Source: Rikenellaceae bacterium (lineage in GTDB: Bacteria > Bacteroidota > Bacteroidia > Bacteroidales > Rikenellaceae). From it: DNA of 64,000 nt. The stretch lies in NCBI GenBank assembly GCA_902363575.1, contig CABJAJ010000001.1:124001-188000 (forward strand), given 5' to 3'. A program made the translations under genes and the position numbers. The notes below the pieces were generated by a model, which made no database searches, was not told the origin of the DNA, and saw nothing but the letters and a program-made list of their open reading frames with translations. Below, piece by piece: positions 49,925 to 58,795 of the stretch (position 1 is its first letter; each line of letters begins with the position of its first letter).

Positions 49925-50521
49925 TCAGAACAGGGCGAGTTGTCCCAGCTCGTGATTGAAGCTGAGACGATGGTAGGGGGTGATGCCGTGGCTGCGGACG
50001 GCCAGCCGGTGTTCGCGCGTAGGATAGCCTTTGTTGCGCTCCCAGCCATAGGCGGGGTAGTCGGCGGCCAGCCGTTCCATATAGGCGTCGCGGTGGGTCT
50101 TGGCCAGCACCGATGCGGCGGCGATGTTCGCATAGCGGCCGTCGCCGCGGACAATGCAGGTGTAGGGAATCGTGAGCGTCGTGCGGAAACGGTTGCCGTC
50201 GATGGCCAGAAACTCGGGCGCCGGATCGAGCTTTCCCACGGCGAGCGTCATCGCCTCGAACGAGGCGTTGAGGATGTTTATTTCGTCGATCCGCCCTGCC
50301 GTTACCGACTCGACGGCCCAGGCTACGGCTTCGCGCTCGATGATCGTGCGCAGCAGGTCGCGCTGCCGGCGGGTCATCTGTTTCGAGTCGTTGAGCAGCG
50401 GGTGGCTGAAATCCGGGGGCAGGATCACGGCGGCGGCAAAGACCGCTCCGGCCAGACACCCCCGTCCGGCTTCGTCGCAGCCCGCTTCGCGCAGCAGGCG
50501 TTGGGTGCAGTTTTCCAGCAT
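49925..50521 (-). CDS. rnhB: Ribonuclease HII
   Basis: 198 residues. It removes RNA from RNA-DNA hybrids and single ribonucleotides from DNA. The active-site [14 protein letters not shown] is at the N-terminus, with [33 protein letters not shown] and [15 protein letters not shown] following. Start at 50521 ([14 protein letters not shown]); the upstream in-frame ATG at 50539 would start almost at the promoter. A minus-strand TAATTTTG at 50550-50557 is the -7 box, divergent from that of the membrane gene at 50617. Confidence 0.95.
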   Translation of the reverse strand: MLENCTQRLLREAGCDEAGRGCLAGAVFAAAVILPPDFSHPLLNDSKQMTRRQRDLLRTIIEREAVAWAVESVTAGRIDEINILNASFEAMTLAVGKLDPAPEFLAIDGNRFRTTLTIPYTCIVRGDGRYANIAAASVLAKTHRDAYMERLAADYPAYGWERNKGYPTREHRLAVRSHGITPYHRLSFNHELGQLALF

Positions 50522-50549
50522 GGATGGCAAGGGATTCACCGTTTGCGAA

Positions 50550-50557
50550 CAAAATTA
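50550..50557 (-). promoter_or_regulatory. -7 box of the rnhB promoter
   Basis: Minus strand TAATTTTG, exact TAnnTTTG, 28 bases before the ATG at 50521. Confidence 0.6.
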
Positions 50558-50588
50558 GGAAATTTTCGCCGCTTTGATCCGTTTTTCG

Positions 50589-50596
50589 TAATTTTG
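50589..50596 (+). promoter_or_regulatory. -7 box of the membrane gene at 50617
   Basis: TAATTTTG, exact TAnnTTTG, 20 bases before the ATG. It forms a back-to-back pair with the rnhB box 31 bp away. Confidence 0.6.
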
Positions 50597-50616
50597 TGGC
50601 AGATCCCGTTCTGCCG

Positions 50617-51600
50617 ATGAAAACCGATGTCACACGACAACCCCTGCTGCCGGCCCTGGCGACCCTGCTTATGGTAGCGGCCGTCGGGATGGCGCGGAGC
50701 GCATGGTCCCCGTTCCCTGCGGAACGCATCGGGGAGGCGGCGGCTCCTCTGGGGCAGTTTCTCGGGCAGATGCAGGCTGCGGCTCCGGGTTGGAGCCGCC
50801 TGCTCGCATTCGCACTCGCAGCGGTATGCGGCGTGCAGATCGGGCGCCTGACCGTGCGTTACGGCCTTTATGCCTCCCCCACCTGCCTGGCCATTCCGCT
50901 TTACGGGTTTGTCGCCTGCGGGGTATATGTCGCCTCCGACACGTTGTCAACTGCTGTCGCCTCCTGGCTTTTCGTGCGCTCCCTGCGGAATTTCTGCGCG
51001 GCTTTCCGCAACGGCTACACCTTCAATGCGACGTTTCGCGCTGCGCTTTATCTGGGACTCCTCCCGCTGGTGAGCGTGGCCGCCCTGCCTCTGCCCGTGC
51101 TGATCGTCCCGGCCGTCTTCTGTTTCAAGCGCACGCTGCGCGAATGTGCGGTCGCCCTTTTCGGACTGTTGCTGCCCGTGGCCGCGACCTGTTACGTCGG
51201 ATGGGCGGCGGGGGACGGCTTCCTGGCTCCCCTCGAGGGGATGGCCGCCGCCTTTCTTACCCCCTCCGGCTACCGCCTTTTCGACGGCATGAGCCCCTTC
51301 ACGCTCGCCTATGCCGGATTGCTTCTCTTCCTGACCCTCTGGTCGGTATTCTCCTTTTTCGTCGATTTCTTCGGTATGGGAATCCGGCAGCGGGCCGTCC
51401 TCTGTTTCGCCCTCTTTGCGCTGTTTTTCTGTGGAGGTCTGTTCGCGGCGCCCTGCGCCACCGTGTCGGTATTGGCACTTGCAGCCGTCCCGGTGTCCGT
51501 TTTGATGCCTCTCGTGTTCGTTCGTATCCACAAAACGTGCTCTTTGACGCTTTACGCTGCGCTGTTCGTGCTTTTCGCACTTTCGCAGTCGTTGAGGTGA
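50617..51600 (+). CDS. Polytopic membrane protein of unknown function
   Basis: 327 residues with about nine or ten hydrophobic segments, for example PALATLLMVAAVGMA, LLAFALAAVCGVQIG, AALYLGLLPLVSVAALPLPV, CAVALFGLLLPVAATCYVGW, FTLAYAGLLLFLTLWSVF and LYAALFVLFALSQSL, and no sizeable soluble domain. I recognise no family. Start 50617 (MKTDVTRQPL) is preferred over 50596, which would lie at the promoter. It stands alone between rnhB and the AraC regulator; an AT-rich gap follows. Confidence 0.85.
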   Translation: MKTDVTRQPLLPALATLLMVAAVGMARSAWSPFPAERIGEAAAPLGQFLGQMQAAAPGWSRLLAFALAAVCGVQIGRLTVRYGLYASPTCLAIPLYGFVACGVYVASDTLSTAVASWLFVRSLRNFCAAFRNGYTFNATFRAALYLGLLPLVSVAALPLPVLIVPAVFCFKRTLRECAVALFGLLLPVAATCYVGWAAGDGFLAPLEGMAAAFLTPSGYRLFDGMSPFTLAYAGLLLFLTLWSVFSFFVDFFGMGIRQRAVLCFALFALFFCGGLFAAPCATVSVLALAAVPVSVLMPLVFVRIHKTCSLTLYAALFVLFALSQSLR

Positions 51601-51670
51601 CGACAAAGCGTCATTTTCATATCGGTATTGGGTTAATATGGTAATTATATTATATATTTACAATAAACTA

Positions 51671-51701
51671 TTGTTTGTATTAAAAAATAATATTATGTTT
51701 G
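51671..51701 (+). promoter_or_regulatory. Promoter of the AraC-family gene
   Basis: TTG (51671-51673), 20 bases, then TATGTTTG (51694-51701), in a very AT-rich stretch, giving a leader of about 65 nt. Confidence 0.6.
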
Positions 51702-51771
51702 TGTAACGGAAAACAGTAAGGGCAGACTACCGGGTGGTCGAAGCTCGCCGCTTACATAAAACAAAACACTA

Positions 51772-52716
51772 ATGAACGTAAACTTGGATCAGGCCGCTGG
51801 TCAGCCTATGATTGTGAAGTACGTGGAAACGTCGCACAACGGAATCCAGTCCCTTTCGCTTTCGCGGTATGCGATCGGTTACATCCTCCGGGGTGAAAAG
51901 TACATCTACTATGGCGACAAGCGGCACCGTCTCTCCCGCGGCGACCTCTTTTACCTGGGCATGGGGCACCACTACACCGAGGACATACCCGAGGAGGGCC
52001 ATCCGTTCGAGCAGATCATGTTCTACTACACCCCGTCGGAGCTCCAGCGTATCCTGCTGCACCTGAACATCACCTACGGGCTCAACATTTCCAACGACCA
52101 CACGTGCGAGAACTGCCGGAGCTTCAACCACGTGGTGACGCCGGCCTGGAATCCCGTCCGCAGTTTCTTCGTCCATACCAACAACTACCTGCGCGACGAG
52201 GCTTTCCTGCGGGACGAAACAGCCGAGAACATCAAGATGACCGAGCTGATCTACCTGATCTCCTCCCATGAGGATTGCTGCATCAAGAGCAAGCTGCTGA
52301 GCAATATCGACACGGCGAAGGAGAATTTCGAGCAGATCGTCTATGACCATATCTTCCGGGACATCTCCATCGAAGAGCTCTCGCGGCTCTGCAACCGCTC
52401 GCTCACCTCGTTCAAGAAGGAGTTCAAGCGCCTTTTCTCGCTGCCGCCCCACAAGTGGTATATCCGTCAGCGATTGATGCACTCCCGTCTGCTGCTGATC
52501 TCCACGTCGAAGTCCATCTCCGAAATCGGGGTCGAATGTACTTTCCCCAACACGTCGCATTTCATCAAGCTGTTCAAGAAGGAGTACGGCCTCACGCCGG
52601 CCACCTACCGCAACCGCCACCTCGAAGCGGCACGCAAGTCGTCCGGCCAGCCGCGCATCACCGAACCGGCGCCGCATGCCGAAGAGCAGCCCGGCGCAGC
52701 GGAAGAGGCGGTATAG
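51772..52716 (+). CDS. AraC-family transcriptional regulator
   Basis: 314 residues. The N-terminal cupin-like sensing domain (IVKYVETSHNGIQSLSL, YILRGEKYIYYGDKRHRLS, GDLFYLGMGHHYTEDIPEE) is joined to two C-terminal helix-turn-helix units (SIEELSRLCNRSLTSFKKEF and SISEIGVECTFPNTSHFIKL, then KKEYGLTPATYR). A 25-residue Pro/Glu/Ala tail follows. Ligand and targets are unknown; its neighbours are an unknown membrane protein upstream and a likely small-RNA gene downstream, either of which could be a target. Confidence 0.92.
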   Translation: MNVNLDQAAGQPMIVKYVETSHNGIQSLSLSRYAIGYILRGEKYIYYGDKRHRLSRGDLFYLGMGHHYTEDIPEEGHPFEQIMFYYTPSELQRILLHLNITYGLNISNDHTCENCRSFNHVVTPAWNPVRSFFVHTNNYLRDEAFLRDETAENIKMTELIYLISSHEDCCIKSKLLSNIDTAKENFEQIVYDHIFRDISIEELSRLCNRSLTSFKKEFKRLFSLPPHKWYIRQRLMHSRLLLISTSKSISEIGVECTFPNTSHFIKLFKKEYGLTPATYRNRHLEAARKSSGQPRITEPAPHAEEQPGAAEEAV

Positions 52717-52816
52717 GCAGGTTTCGTAAAAACTTATAAACTGGCAGGCTTTTTAAAAATTTTAATTTGATTTATGACGAAATTTCGCCTATTTTCTGAA
52801 AATTTGTTATAAAACA

Positions 52817-52848
52817 TTTGGAAAATCGTAAAAACAGGTTTACCTTTG
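52817..52848 (+). promoter_or_regulatory. Strong promoter of the probable small RNA
   Basis: TTTG (52817-52820), 20 bases, TACCTTTG (52841-52848): both consensus elements at ideal spacing. Confidence 0.75.
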
Positions 52849-52854
52849 TTCTAC

Positions 52855-52941
52855 ACTTCGTGGGATTCTCCCACACTCATAACCTAACTAACCTAACCGG
52901 AGGGGCCCGATACTGCCAGGTGTCGGCCCCTTTCTTTTTTC
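52855..52941 (+). ncRNA. Probable small RNA of about 85 nt
   Basis: Expected transcript from a consensus promoter to a terminator. It contains a 5' hairpin GTGGGA-TTC-TCCCAC (52860-52874), a single-stranded ACC/AAC-rich middle (CTAACTAACCTAACC), and a terminator stem. No open frame of note fits inside it. It could instead be an attenuator, but the next gene, rplY, has its own promoter more than 100 bp downstream. The transcript ends are estimated. Confidence 0.5.
52901..52941 (+). terminator. Terminator of the probable small RNA
   Basis: Stem AGGGGCC-CGA with TCG-GCCCCT (one bulge), 12-nt loop, then TTTCTTTTTTC. Confidence 0.85.
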
Positions 52942-53060
52942 TTAGGAACCGCTGCGGCGAACAGTGCACGGCATCGGGATCCGTTTCCCGCCCGGGCGGG
53001 CTGACACGCTCGGCAGGCCTGCATCTCCGGCGGCGGGAGCCGTATTATTTTTCGCGCGGG

Positions 53061-53092
53061 TTTGGCCGTTTCGGACCAAATGATTATCTTTG
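53061..53092 (+). promoter_or_regulatory. rplY promoter
   Basis: TTTG (53061-53064), 20 bases, TATCTTTG (53085-53092). The leader to the ATG at 53193 is about 95 nt with a GC-rich hairpin near 53115-53145. Confidence 0.75.
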
Positions 53093-53192
53093 CGCTCCGA
53101 TGCAAGCATTTATGGGGTCCGACGCCCCGGCCCGAAGGCCGAAGCTGCGGACTGAGCGATGCCCGAGGTAACATTAAAAACCAAAAACAAAG

Positions 53193-53771
53193 ATGAAAAC
53201 ACTTCAGATCGAAGCCGTCAAGCGCGACTTGTACGGCAAGAAGGCGGCCAAGGCGGTTCGCCGCGAGGGGCTGATCCCCTGCGTACTCAACGGCGCCGGC
53301 GAGAGCATTACGTTCGCCGTGGATACCAAGGCGGTGAAACCGCTCATCTACTCCCCGAGCTCCTATATCGTCGAGCTTACGCTGGACGGCAAGACCTACC
53401 AGGCCGTCATGCGCGAAACGCAGTTCCACCCCGTCCGCGAGGAGATTCTCCATATCGACTTCTATCTGGTGCAGCCGAATAAGCCCGTCGCCATCGCCGT
53501 GCCGGTGCGCCTGACCGGTAACGCCGAAGGCGTCAAGGTCGGCGGCAAGCTCGTGCTGTCGGCCCGCAAACTCGTGGTGAGCGCCCGGGTGGAGGATCTG
53601 CCCGACGAGATCGTGGTGGACGTGACCCCGCTCGGAGTCGGCAAGACCGTTTTCGTGGGCGACCTTACATACGAAGGGCTCAAATTCCTGACCCCGGCTA
53701 CCACCGCCGTCTGCGCCGTGCGCGTAACGCGTGCTTCGCGCGGCGCCGATGCCCCTGCGGCCGCAAAGTAA
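53193..53771 (+). CDS. rplY: 50S ribosomal protein L25 (long, CTC-type)
   Basis: 192 residues: the N-terminal 5S-rRNA-binding L25 domain (LQIEAVKRDLYGKKAAKAVR, VPCVLNGAGE-like IPCVLNGAGE, FHPVREEILHIDFYLV) plus the C-terminal TL5/CTC beta domain (VPVRLTGNAEGVKVGGKL, VEDLPDEIVVDVTPLGVG). An Ala-rich tail ends the protein. pth follows after 10 bp, the usual rplY-pth pair. Confidence 0.97.
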   Translation: MKTLQIEAVKRDLYGKKAAKAVRREGLIPCVLNGAGESITFAVDTKAVKPLIYSPSSYIVELTLDGKTYQAVMRETQFHPVREEILHIDFYLVQPNKPVAIAVPVRLTGNAEGVKVGGKLVLSARKLVVSARVEDLPDEIVVDVTPLGVGKTVFVGDLTYEGLKFLTPATTAVCAVRVTRASRGADAPAAAK

Positions 53772-53781
53772 GCCTCGCCGC

Positions 53782-54345
53782 ATGAAATACCTGATCGTCG
53801 GGTTGGGCAATATCGGCGCGGAATACGCCGATACCCGCCACAACATCGGTTTCAACGTGTTGGACGCCCTTGCCGGGGCGTCCAACATCGCTTTTACGAC
53901 GGACCGTTACGGCGCGGTCGCGGAGCTGCGTCACAAAGGCCGTACGCTCGTGCTGCTCAAGCCCTCGACCTACATGAACCTGTCGGGCAAGGCTGTGCGC
54001 TATTGGTTGGACCGGGAGAAGATCGAGCGCGAAAACCTCCTGGTCGTGGTCGATGACATCGCCCTGCCGTTCGGTACGCTCAGGATGCGGACCCGCGGCA
54101 GTGCGGGGGGACACAACGGCCTGAAAAGCATCTGCGAACTGCTGGGTACCGAGGATTACGCACGCATCCGGTTCGGCATCGGCGGGGACTTCGCCCGCGG
54201 ACAGCAGGTCGATTACGTGCTCGGACAGTGGACGGAGGAGGAGCGCCGCCTCCTGCCCGACCGCCTGAAGGTGTTCGGGGACGCCATCCTTTCGTTCGCC
54301 TGCGTCGGCGCCGAGCGGACGATGAATCTATTCAATAAGAAGTAG
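53782..54345 (+). CDS. pth: Peptidyl-tRNA hydrolase
   Basis: 187 residues. It frees tRNAs from prematurely released peptidyl-tRNA. VGLGNIGAEYADTRHNIGF holds the catalytic His and Asn, LLKPSTYMNLSGKAV, VVVDDIALPFGTLRMR and GSAGGHNGLKSI are the other family blocks. The in-frame extension to 53731 lies within rplY and is rejected. It is convergent with hslR over 134 bp, in which no clear terminator was found. Confidence 0.97.
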   Translation: MKYLIVGLGNIGAEYADTRHNIGFNVLDALAGASNIAFTTDRYGAVAELRHKGRTLVLLKPSTYMNLSGKAVRYWLDREKIERENLLVVVDDIALPFGTLRMRTRGSAGGHNGLKSICELLGTEDYARIRFGIGGDFARGQQVDYVLGQWTEEERRLLPDRLKVFGDAILSFACVGAERTMNLFNKK

Positions 54346-54479
54346 TCCGGATTTTCGTTCTCGCAGGAGAAGTGGATTCCGGCCGCAGGACCGTGTTTGC
54401 GGGATAATGTAGGGCCGTTCGAGGCCAGGCGTGCCGAGCGCCGACCTGTCGGGGGCTCCGGCGGCTCGGCGGGGTATGC

Positions 54480-54872
54480 TCACTCGTTGTCGAGCAGCTC
54501 GTCGAGCAGGCCGTCCATCTCCCGCCGCTCCTTTTTGGTCGGCCGTCCGGCCCCCCGGTCGCGAACGACGAAGAGGGTCTCGCGCGGCGCATGGAGCTTG
54601 TCGAGCTCCGACTGCGGGGTGACGTCGAGACAGTATGCGGGGACGTTTTTGGCCGGCTGCCGGCTCGACACCAGCCCCACGACCTGGTAGGAATAGACGG
54701 CGGGCATCCGTTTGACGGCAATGCGGTCGCCGATCCGCACCTCGCGCGAGGGTTTCGCGGCAGCGCCGTTTACGAGCACCTTGTTGTTGCGCACGGCATC
54801 GGCCGCATCGCTGCGGGTCTTGAAGATCCGTACCGCCCACAGGTATTTGTCCAGTCTGATTTCGTCTGCCAT
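54480..54872 (-). CDS. hslR: S4-domain RNA-binding protein (Hsp15/HslR family)
   Basis: 130 residues. The N-terminal S4 RNA-binding domain (RLDKYLWAVRIFKTRSDAAD, then VLVNGAAAKPSREVRIGD) is that of Hsp15, which binds stalled 50S subunits carrying peptidyl-tRNA. A basic and acidic tail (GAGRPTKKERREMDGLLDEL) follows. The open frame runs far upstream through ftsW in another frame; the ATG at 54872 is 11 bp after the ftsW stop. It is thus the last gene of the division cluster transcript, facing pth, whose substrate (peptidyl-tRNA) is related. Confidence 0.92.
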   Translation of the reverse strand: MADEIRLDKYLWAVRIFKTRSDAADAVRNNKVLVNGAAAKPSREVRIGDRIAVKRMPAVYSYQVVGLVSSRQPAKNVPAYCLDVTPQSELDKLHAPRETLFVVRDRGAGRPTKKERREMDGLLDELLDNE

Positions 54873-54883
54873 AATCGTATTCG

Positions 54884-56161
54884 CTAACGTTCGTACATCG
54901 TTTCGCCCCTCGGCCGGTCGTGCGACTGCTCTTCGTTCTGGCGGCTGACGCTCAGGATCATGCCCAGCGCGATGGCCGTGAAGATGGTCGAGGAGCCTCC
55001 GCGCGAGATCAGGGGAAGCGTCTGCCCCGTCTCGGGAATGAGATTGACCGTGACCATGATGTGCAGCAATGCCTGACAGGTTATCAGCAGCGCGAGCCCC
55101 AGCACCAGCAGCCCCGGAAAAGCCGTGCCGCAGCGACGGAAAATTTCGATGGCCCGGAAGAAAATCCACAGGTAGAGCATCAGCAGCACCACGGCCAGCA
55201 CCAGTCCGTACTCCTCGACGAAAAAGGCGTAGGCATAGTCGCTTTCGGGATGGATCATCTCGACGCGCACGACGCTCTGCCCGGCCCCTTCGCCCAGGAT
55301 GCCTCCGTTGTGAATGGCGATCATCGAGCGTTCGGTGTCGGTGAGCTCCTCGACGGGCTTTTCGGTTTGGGCGCTGGTCCAGAGGTCGATCCAGGTGCTT
55401 ACGCGCCCGCCCGCCGTCTCGCTGCGTCCGAGGTTGAGCAGCCCCGCCAGCAGAGCGGCGGCCGCCGCGAGGCCGAGCAGTTTCAGAAGTTCGCCCATGC
55501 GCACGCGCCCGATGAGCATCATCACCCACGAGGCGAAGAAGACCAGCACGGCCGAAGAGGTGTGGGCCGGGAAGATCACCACGCAGGAGAGCAGCACCGG
55601 AAAGAGGATCGGCCAGGTGCCTTCGCGCCAGATTTTGCGCTGCGCCGGGCGTCTCCAGCGGAAAGGGTTGAGCGAGGGGATGATCCTCAGGCGGTCGATC
55701 CTGCTCTGGCGTCCCGCCAACTGGCGGGCCAGCAGCAGCACGGTGGCGACCTTCAGAGCCTCGGACGGCTGGAACTGGAAGGGGCCGAGCGGAATCCAGC
55801 GGGCGGCCCCGTTGGTGGTCGCCCCGATGAAATAGACCGAAAGGGTCAGCAGGATGCAGGCGGCGTATCCGACTCCGGCCAGATGGTTGTAGATGCGGCA
55901 GTTGATCTTGCTGGCGGTGATGAGCAGCGGGATCGAGATTACCAGAATCACGAGTTGCTGACGCAGGAAGTGGGCCGTCGAGCGGGCTGTGTGGGCGTCG
56001 TAAGCCATCTTCGCCGTGGAGGAGTAAACCACCAGCACGGAGATGACCGTGAGCGCCGCAATGATGATCCACAGCACCCGGTCGCCCGCGATGAACCGAA
56101 ATCCCGTCGCGGATTCCGGCGTTTGCATGTCGGCTGCTGTGCGCTGGTTTTCCCTTGCCAT
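54884..56161 (-). CDS. ftsW: Peptidoglycan glycosyltransferase FtsW (SEDS family)
   Basis: 425 residues with about ten membrane segments. It polymerises lipid II into glycan strands at the septum together with the class B PBP. Family blocks: GAARWIPLGPFQFQPSEALK, HPESDYAYAFFVEEYGL, and near the end NLIPETGQTLPLISRGGSS. A cytoplasmic N-terminal extension of about 25 residues precedes the first segment. Start taken at 56161 (MARENQRTA), 1 bp after the murD stop; 56173 is possible. In many Bacteroidota murG and murC follow; here hslR does. Confidence 0.95.
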   Translation of the reverse strand: MARENQRTAADMQTPESATGFRFIAGDRVLWIIIAALTVISVLVVYSSTAKMAYDAHTARSTAHFLRQQLVILVISIPLLITASKINCRIYNHLAGVGYAACILLTLSVYFIGATTNGAARWIPLGPFQFQPSEALKVATVLLLARQLAGRQSRIDRLRIIPSLNPFRWRRPAQRKIWREGTWPILFPVLLSCVVIFPAHTSSAVLVFFASWVMMLIGRVRMGELLKLLGLAAAAALLAGLLNLGRSETAGGRVSTWIDLWTSAQTEKPVEELTDTERSMIAIHNGGILGEGAGQSVVRVEMIHPESDYAYAFFVEEYGLVLAVVLLMLYLWIFFRAIEIFRRCGTAFPGLLVLGLALLITCQALLHIMVTVNLIPETGQTLPLISRGGSSTIFTAIALGMILSVSRQNEEQSHDRPRGETMYER

Positions 56162-56162
56162 G

Positions 56163-57518
56163 TTATTTCGCATGGTCGGCGACCCACTGCTTGAACAGGT
56201 CGCCTCGGTTTTCGTAATTTTTGAAGAGGTCGAAGCTGGCGCATGCCGGTGAGAGGAGCACCGCGTCGCCCGGGCGTGCCGCCGCGCGTGCCGCTGCGAG
56301 AGCCTCTTCGAGCGAGCCCGTGGCGATCACATGGGGAACGACCCCCGAAAAGGCGGCCACCAGCTTGCGGTTGTCCACTCCCATGCAGACGAGGGTGTGC
56401 ACCTTTTCGCGGGCGAAATCCAGCAGCGGGGCGTAGTCGTTGCCCTTGTCCGTGCCGCCCGCGATCCAGACCACCGGCTTGCGCATGCTTTCCAGGGCGT
56501 ACCACACCGAATCGACGTTGGTGGCTTTCGAGTCGTTGATCCATTCGGCGCCGTCCAGCTCGCCCGCAGGCTCGAGACGGTGGGCCACCGGCGCGAAGTC
56601 GTAAACCGAGCGGGCGATCTGCTCCGGCTCCACGCCGACGGCGAGGGCCGCGAGCGAGGCGGCCATGGCATTGTAGGCGTTGTGCAGCCCCTTGATCCGC
56701 ATGCGGGCGGTGTCGATCTCCACGGAGCTGCGGCCCACGGCGGCCGTGAAGAGGCCGTCGCCGTCGAGGAATGCGTCCCCGGCGCCGCTGGCGATGGCTG
56801 TCCGGGCGGCGAAGGGCAGCTGCCGCATCCTCAGGTCGCGCCTGCCGATTTCGCGGCGGATCACCTCGTCGTCGGCCGAGTAGATGAAGCAGTCGCGTGC
56901 CCGCTGGTTTTGCGTGATGCGCATTTTGGCGTCGGCATAACGCTCGAAACTGTGGTCGTAACGGTCGAGGTGGTCGGGGGTGATGTTCATCAGCACGGCG
57001 ACGTCGGCGCGAAAACGGTACATGCCGTCGAGCTGGAAAGAGCTCAGCTCCAACACATACCAGTCGAACTGCCCCGTGGCCACGGAGTAGGCGAAGCTCT
57101 CGCCGATGTTGCCGCCGAGCGCGACGTTCATGCCCGCGTCGCGCAGGATTTTGTAGATGAGCGACGTGGTCGTGGTCTTGCCGTTGGAGCCGGTGACGCA
57201 GACGGTGCGGGCTCCGCCGAGGTGGCGGCCGGCGAATTCGATTTCCGAAATCACGGGAATCTCCCGTTCGCGGATAAGCTGCACGATGGGGGCCGTTTCG
57301 GGGATGCCGGGGGATTTGACGACCTCACTGGCCCCGAGGATGCGGGCTTCCGTGTGGCCGCCCTCCTCATAGGGCACCTCCCAGCGGTCGAGTTCGCGGC
57401 GGAAGCGTTCGGCGATGCGTCCGGAGTCCGAGAGAAAGACCTCGAAGCCCTGCTTTTTGGCGAGGATCGCGGAGCCGTAGCCGCTGATTCCCCCGCCGAG
57501 TACGACGATGCGTTTCAT
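56163..57518 (-). CDS. murD: UDP-N-acetylmuramoylalanine-D-glutamate ligase
   Basis: 451 residues, cytoplasmic. It adds D-glutamate to UDP-MurNAc-Ala. N-terminal Rossmann-like VVLGGGISGYGSAILAKKQG, the ATP loop VTGSNGKTTTTSLIYKIL, MNITPDHLDRYD, and the C-terminal EWINDSKATNVDSVW and LLSPACASFDLFKNYENRGD are diagnostic. It starts 1 bp after the mraY stop. Confidence 0.97.
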   Translation of the reverse strand: MKRIVVLGGGISGYGSAILAKKQGFEVFLSDSGRIAERFRRELDRWEVPYEEGGHTEARILGASEVVKSPGIPETAPIVQLIREREIPVISEIEFAGRHLGGARTVCVTGSNGKTTTTSLIYKILRDAGMNVALGGNIGESFAYSVATGQFDWYVLELSSFQLDGMYRFRADVAVLMNITPDHLDRYDHSFERYADAKMRITQNQRARDCFIYSADDEVIRREIGRRDLRMRQLPFAARTAIASGAGDAFLDGDGLFTAAVGRSSVEIDTARMRIKGLHNAYNAMAASLAALAVGVEPEQIARSVYDFAPVAHRLEPAGELDGAEWINDSKATNVDSVWYALESMRKPVVWIAGGTDKGNDYAPLLDFAREKVHTLVCMGVDNRKLVAAFSGVVPHVIATGSLEEALAAARAAARPGDAVLLSPACASFDLFKNYENRGDLFKQWVADHAK

Positions 57519-57519
57519 G

Positions 57520-58764
57520 TTATCGGATTTTCAACGTGACCAGGGTGATGGCTGCCAGCAGCAGCGAGATGATCCAGAAGCGGGTCACGATCTTGGTTTC
57601 GTAAATCCCCCGTTTCTGGTAGTGGTGGTGCAGCGGCGACATCAGCAGGATGCGGCGACCCTCCCCGTAGCGCCGCCGGGTGTATTTGAAATAGGAGACC
57701 TGCATGACCACCGAGAAGCTCTCGACCAGAAAGATGCCGCACAGCAGGGGCAGCAGCAGCTCCTTGCGGATGCAGAGGGCGAACACGGCGATGATGCCGC
57801 CGATCGACAGCGAACCGGTGTCGCCCATGAAAATCTGGGCCGGAAAGCTGTTGTACCACAGGAACCCGATGAGCGCGCCGAGCAGCGCGGCGGCGAAAAC
57901 CACCAGCTCGCCGCTGCCGGGAATGTACATGATGTTGAGGTAGTCGGCATAGACGATATGCCCCGAGAGGTAGGCCAGGATGCCCAGCACGGCTACGATG
58001 GGGGCCGAAACGCCGGTCACGAGCCCGTCCAGTCCGTCGGTGAGGTTCGCCCCGTTGGAGACGAACGTGACGATGAAGATCGCCACGACGACATAGAGAA
58101 TCCAGGTCAGCAGGTCGTTGCCTCCCGTGAGCCAGCTGTAGTCGAACTCGTTGTTCTTGATGAAGGGGATCGTGGTCTGGGTCGTGCGCCGGCTTACCGA
58201 CGAGACGATCTCCTGCCGGGTGTGGTTGCTCAGCGAGGCGCCGCTCTCATCGACGTAGATCGTCTCCACGGGCTCGACGCTCTTCTCCCTTACGACAATC
58301 TCCTGCGAGCAGCACATGGTCGTCCCGACGATGATGCCGAGGCCGACCTGCCCGACGATCTTGAACCGCCCCTTCAGCCCCTCCTTGTGGTGGCGGAAGA
58401 CCTTGATGTAGTCGTCCAGAAAGCCGATCAGCCCGAGCCATACCGTCGAGACGATCATCAGGCGGACGTAGATGTTGTCGAGCCGGCCCAGCAGCAGGAT
58501 CGGCACCAGCACCGCCAGCAGGATAATCAGCCCGCCCATGGTGGGGGTGCCGCGTTTCTGGAGCTGTCCCTGGAGTCCCAGGTCGCGGATTTCCTCGCCG
58601 ATCTGTTTGCGCTGCAGGAAGTTGATGATGCTGCGTCCGAAGATGATGACCAGCAGCAGCGACAGGATGATCGCGCCGGCGGCGCGGAATGAAAGGTACT
58701 GGAACATGCCCGCGCCAGGGACGTTGAATTGCTCGCTGAGGTATTGGAAAAAGTGGTAGAACAT
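57520..58764 (-). CDS. mraY: Phospho-MurNAc-pentapeptide transferase
   Basis: A 414-residue inner-membrane enzyme that makes lipid [58 protein letters not shown] and [13 protein letters not shown] are the conserved blocks, including the catalytic aspartates and the His triplet. It is about 50 residues longer than E. coli MraY. The extra part is an extracytoplasmic stretch after the fifth hydrophobic block, from [16 protein letters not shown] to the [12 protein letters not shown] region. Confidence 0.97.
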   Translation of the reverse strand: MFYHFFQYLSEQFNVPGAGMFQYLSFRAAGAIILSLLLVIIFGRSIINFLQRKQIGEEIRDLGLQGQLQKRGTPTMGGLIILLAVLVPILLLGRLDNIYVRLMIVSTVWLGLIGFLDDYIKVFRHHKEGLKGRFKIVGQVGLGIIVGTTMCCSQEIVVREKSVEPVETIYVDESGASLSNHTRQEIVSSVSRRTTQTTIPFIKNNEFDYSWLTGGNDLLTWILYVVVAIFIVTFVSNGANLTDGLDGLVTGVSAPIVAVLGILAYLSGHIVYADYLNIMYIPGSGELVVFAAALLGALIGFLWYNSFPAQIFMGDTGSLSIGGIIAVFALCIRKELLLPLLCGIFLVESFSVVMQVSYFKYTRRRYGEGRRILLMSPLHHHYQKRGIYETKIVTRFWIISLLLAAITLVTLKIR

Positions 58765-58795
58765 GGGCTTGCTTGCTTTATGGATGTCGGGTTTT

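Larger units (their letters stand above)
52717..53192 (+). other. Gap araC/rplY holding a small-RNA cassette and the rplY leader
   Basis: 476 bases: an AT-rich stretch (52730-52835), the small-RNA cassette (52817-52941), a GC-rich segment without a gene (52942-53055), then the rplY promoter and a leader of about 95 nt. Confidence 0.7.

Noticed and set aside
49401..50729. Minus-strand frame of 442 codons with QNGTG-like repeats through the folE-rnhB gap
   Set aside because: The repeats result from a 15-bp DNA repeat that keeps frames open; the frame then runs through rnhB out of phase.
52818..53171. 117-codon plus-strand frame upstream of rplY
   Set aside because: It would begin inside a promoter, run through a terminator and the rplY promoter, and has an Arg/Cys-rich, domain-free translation.
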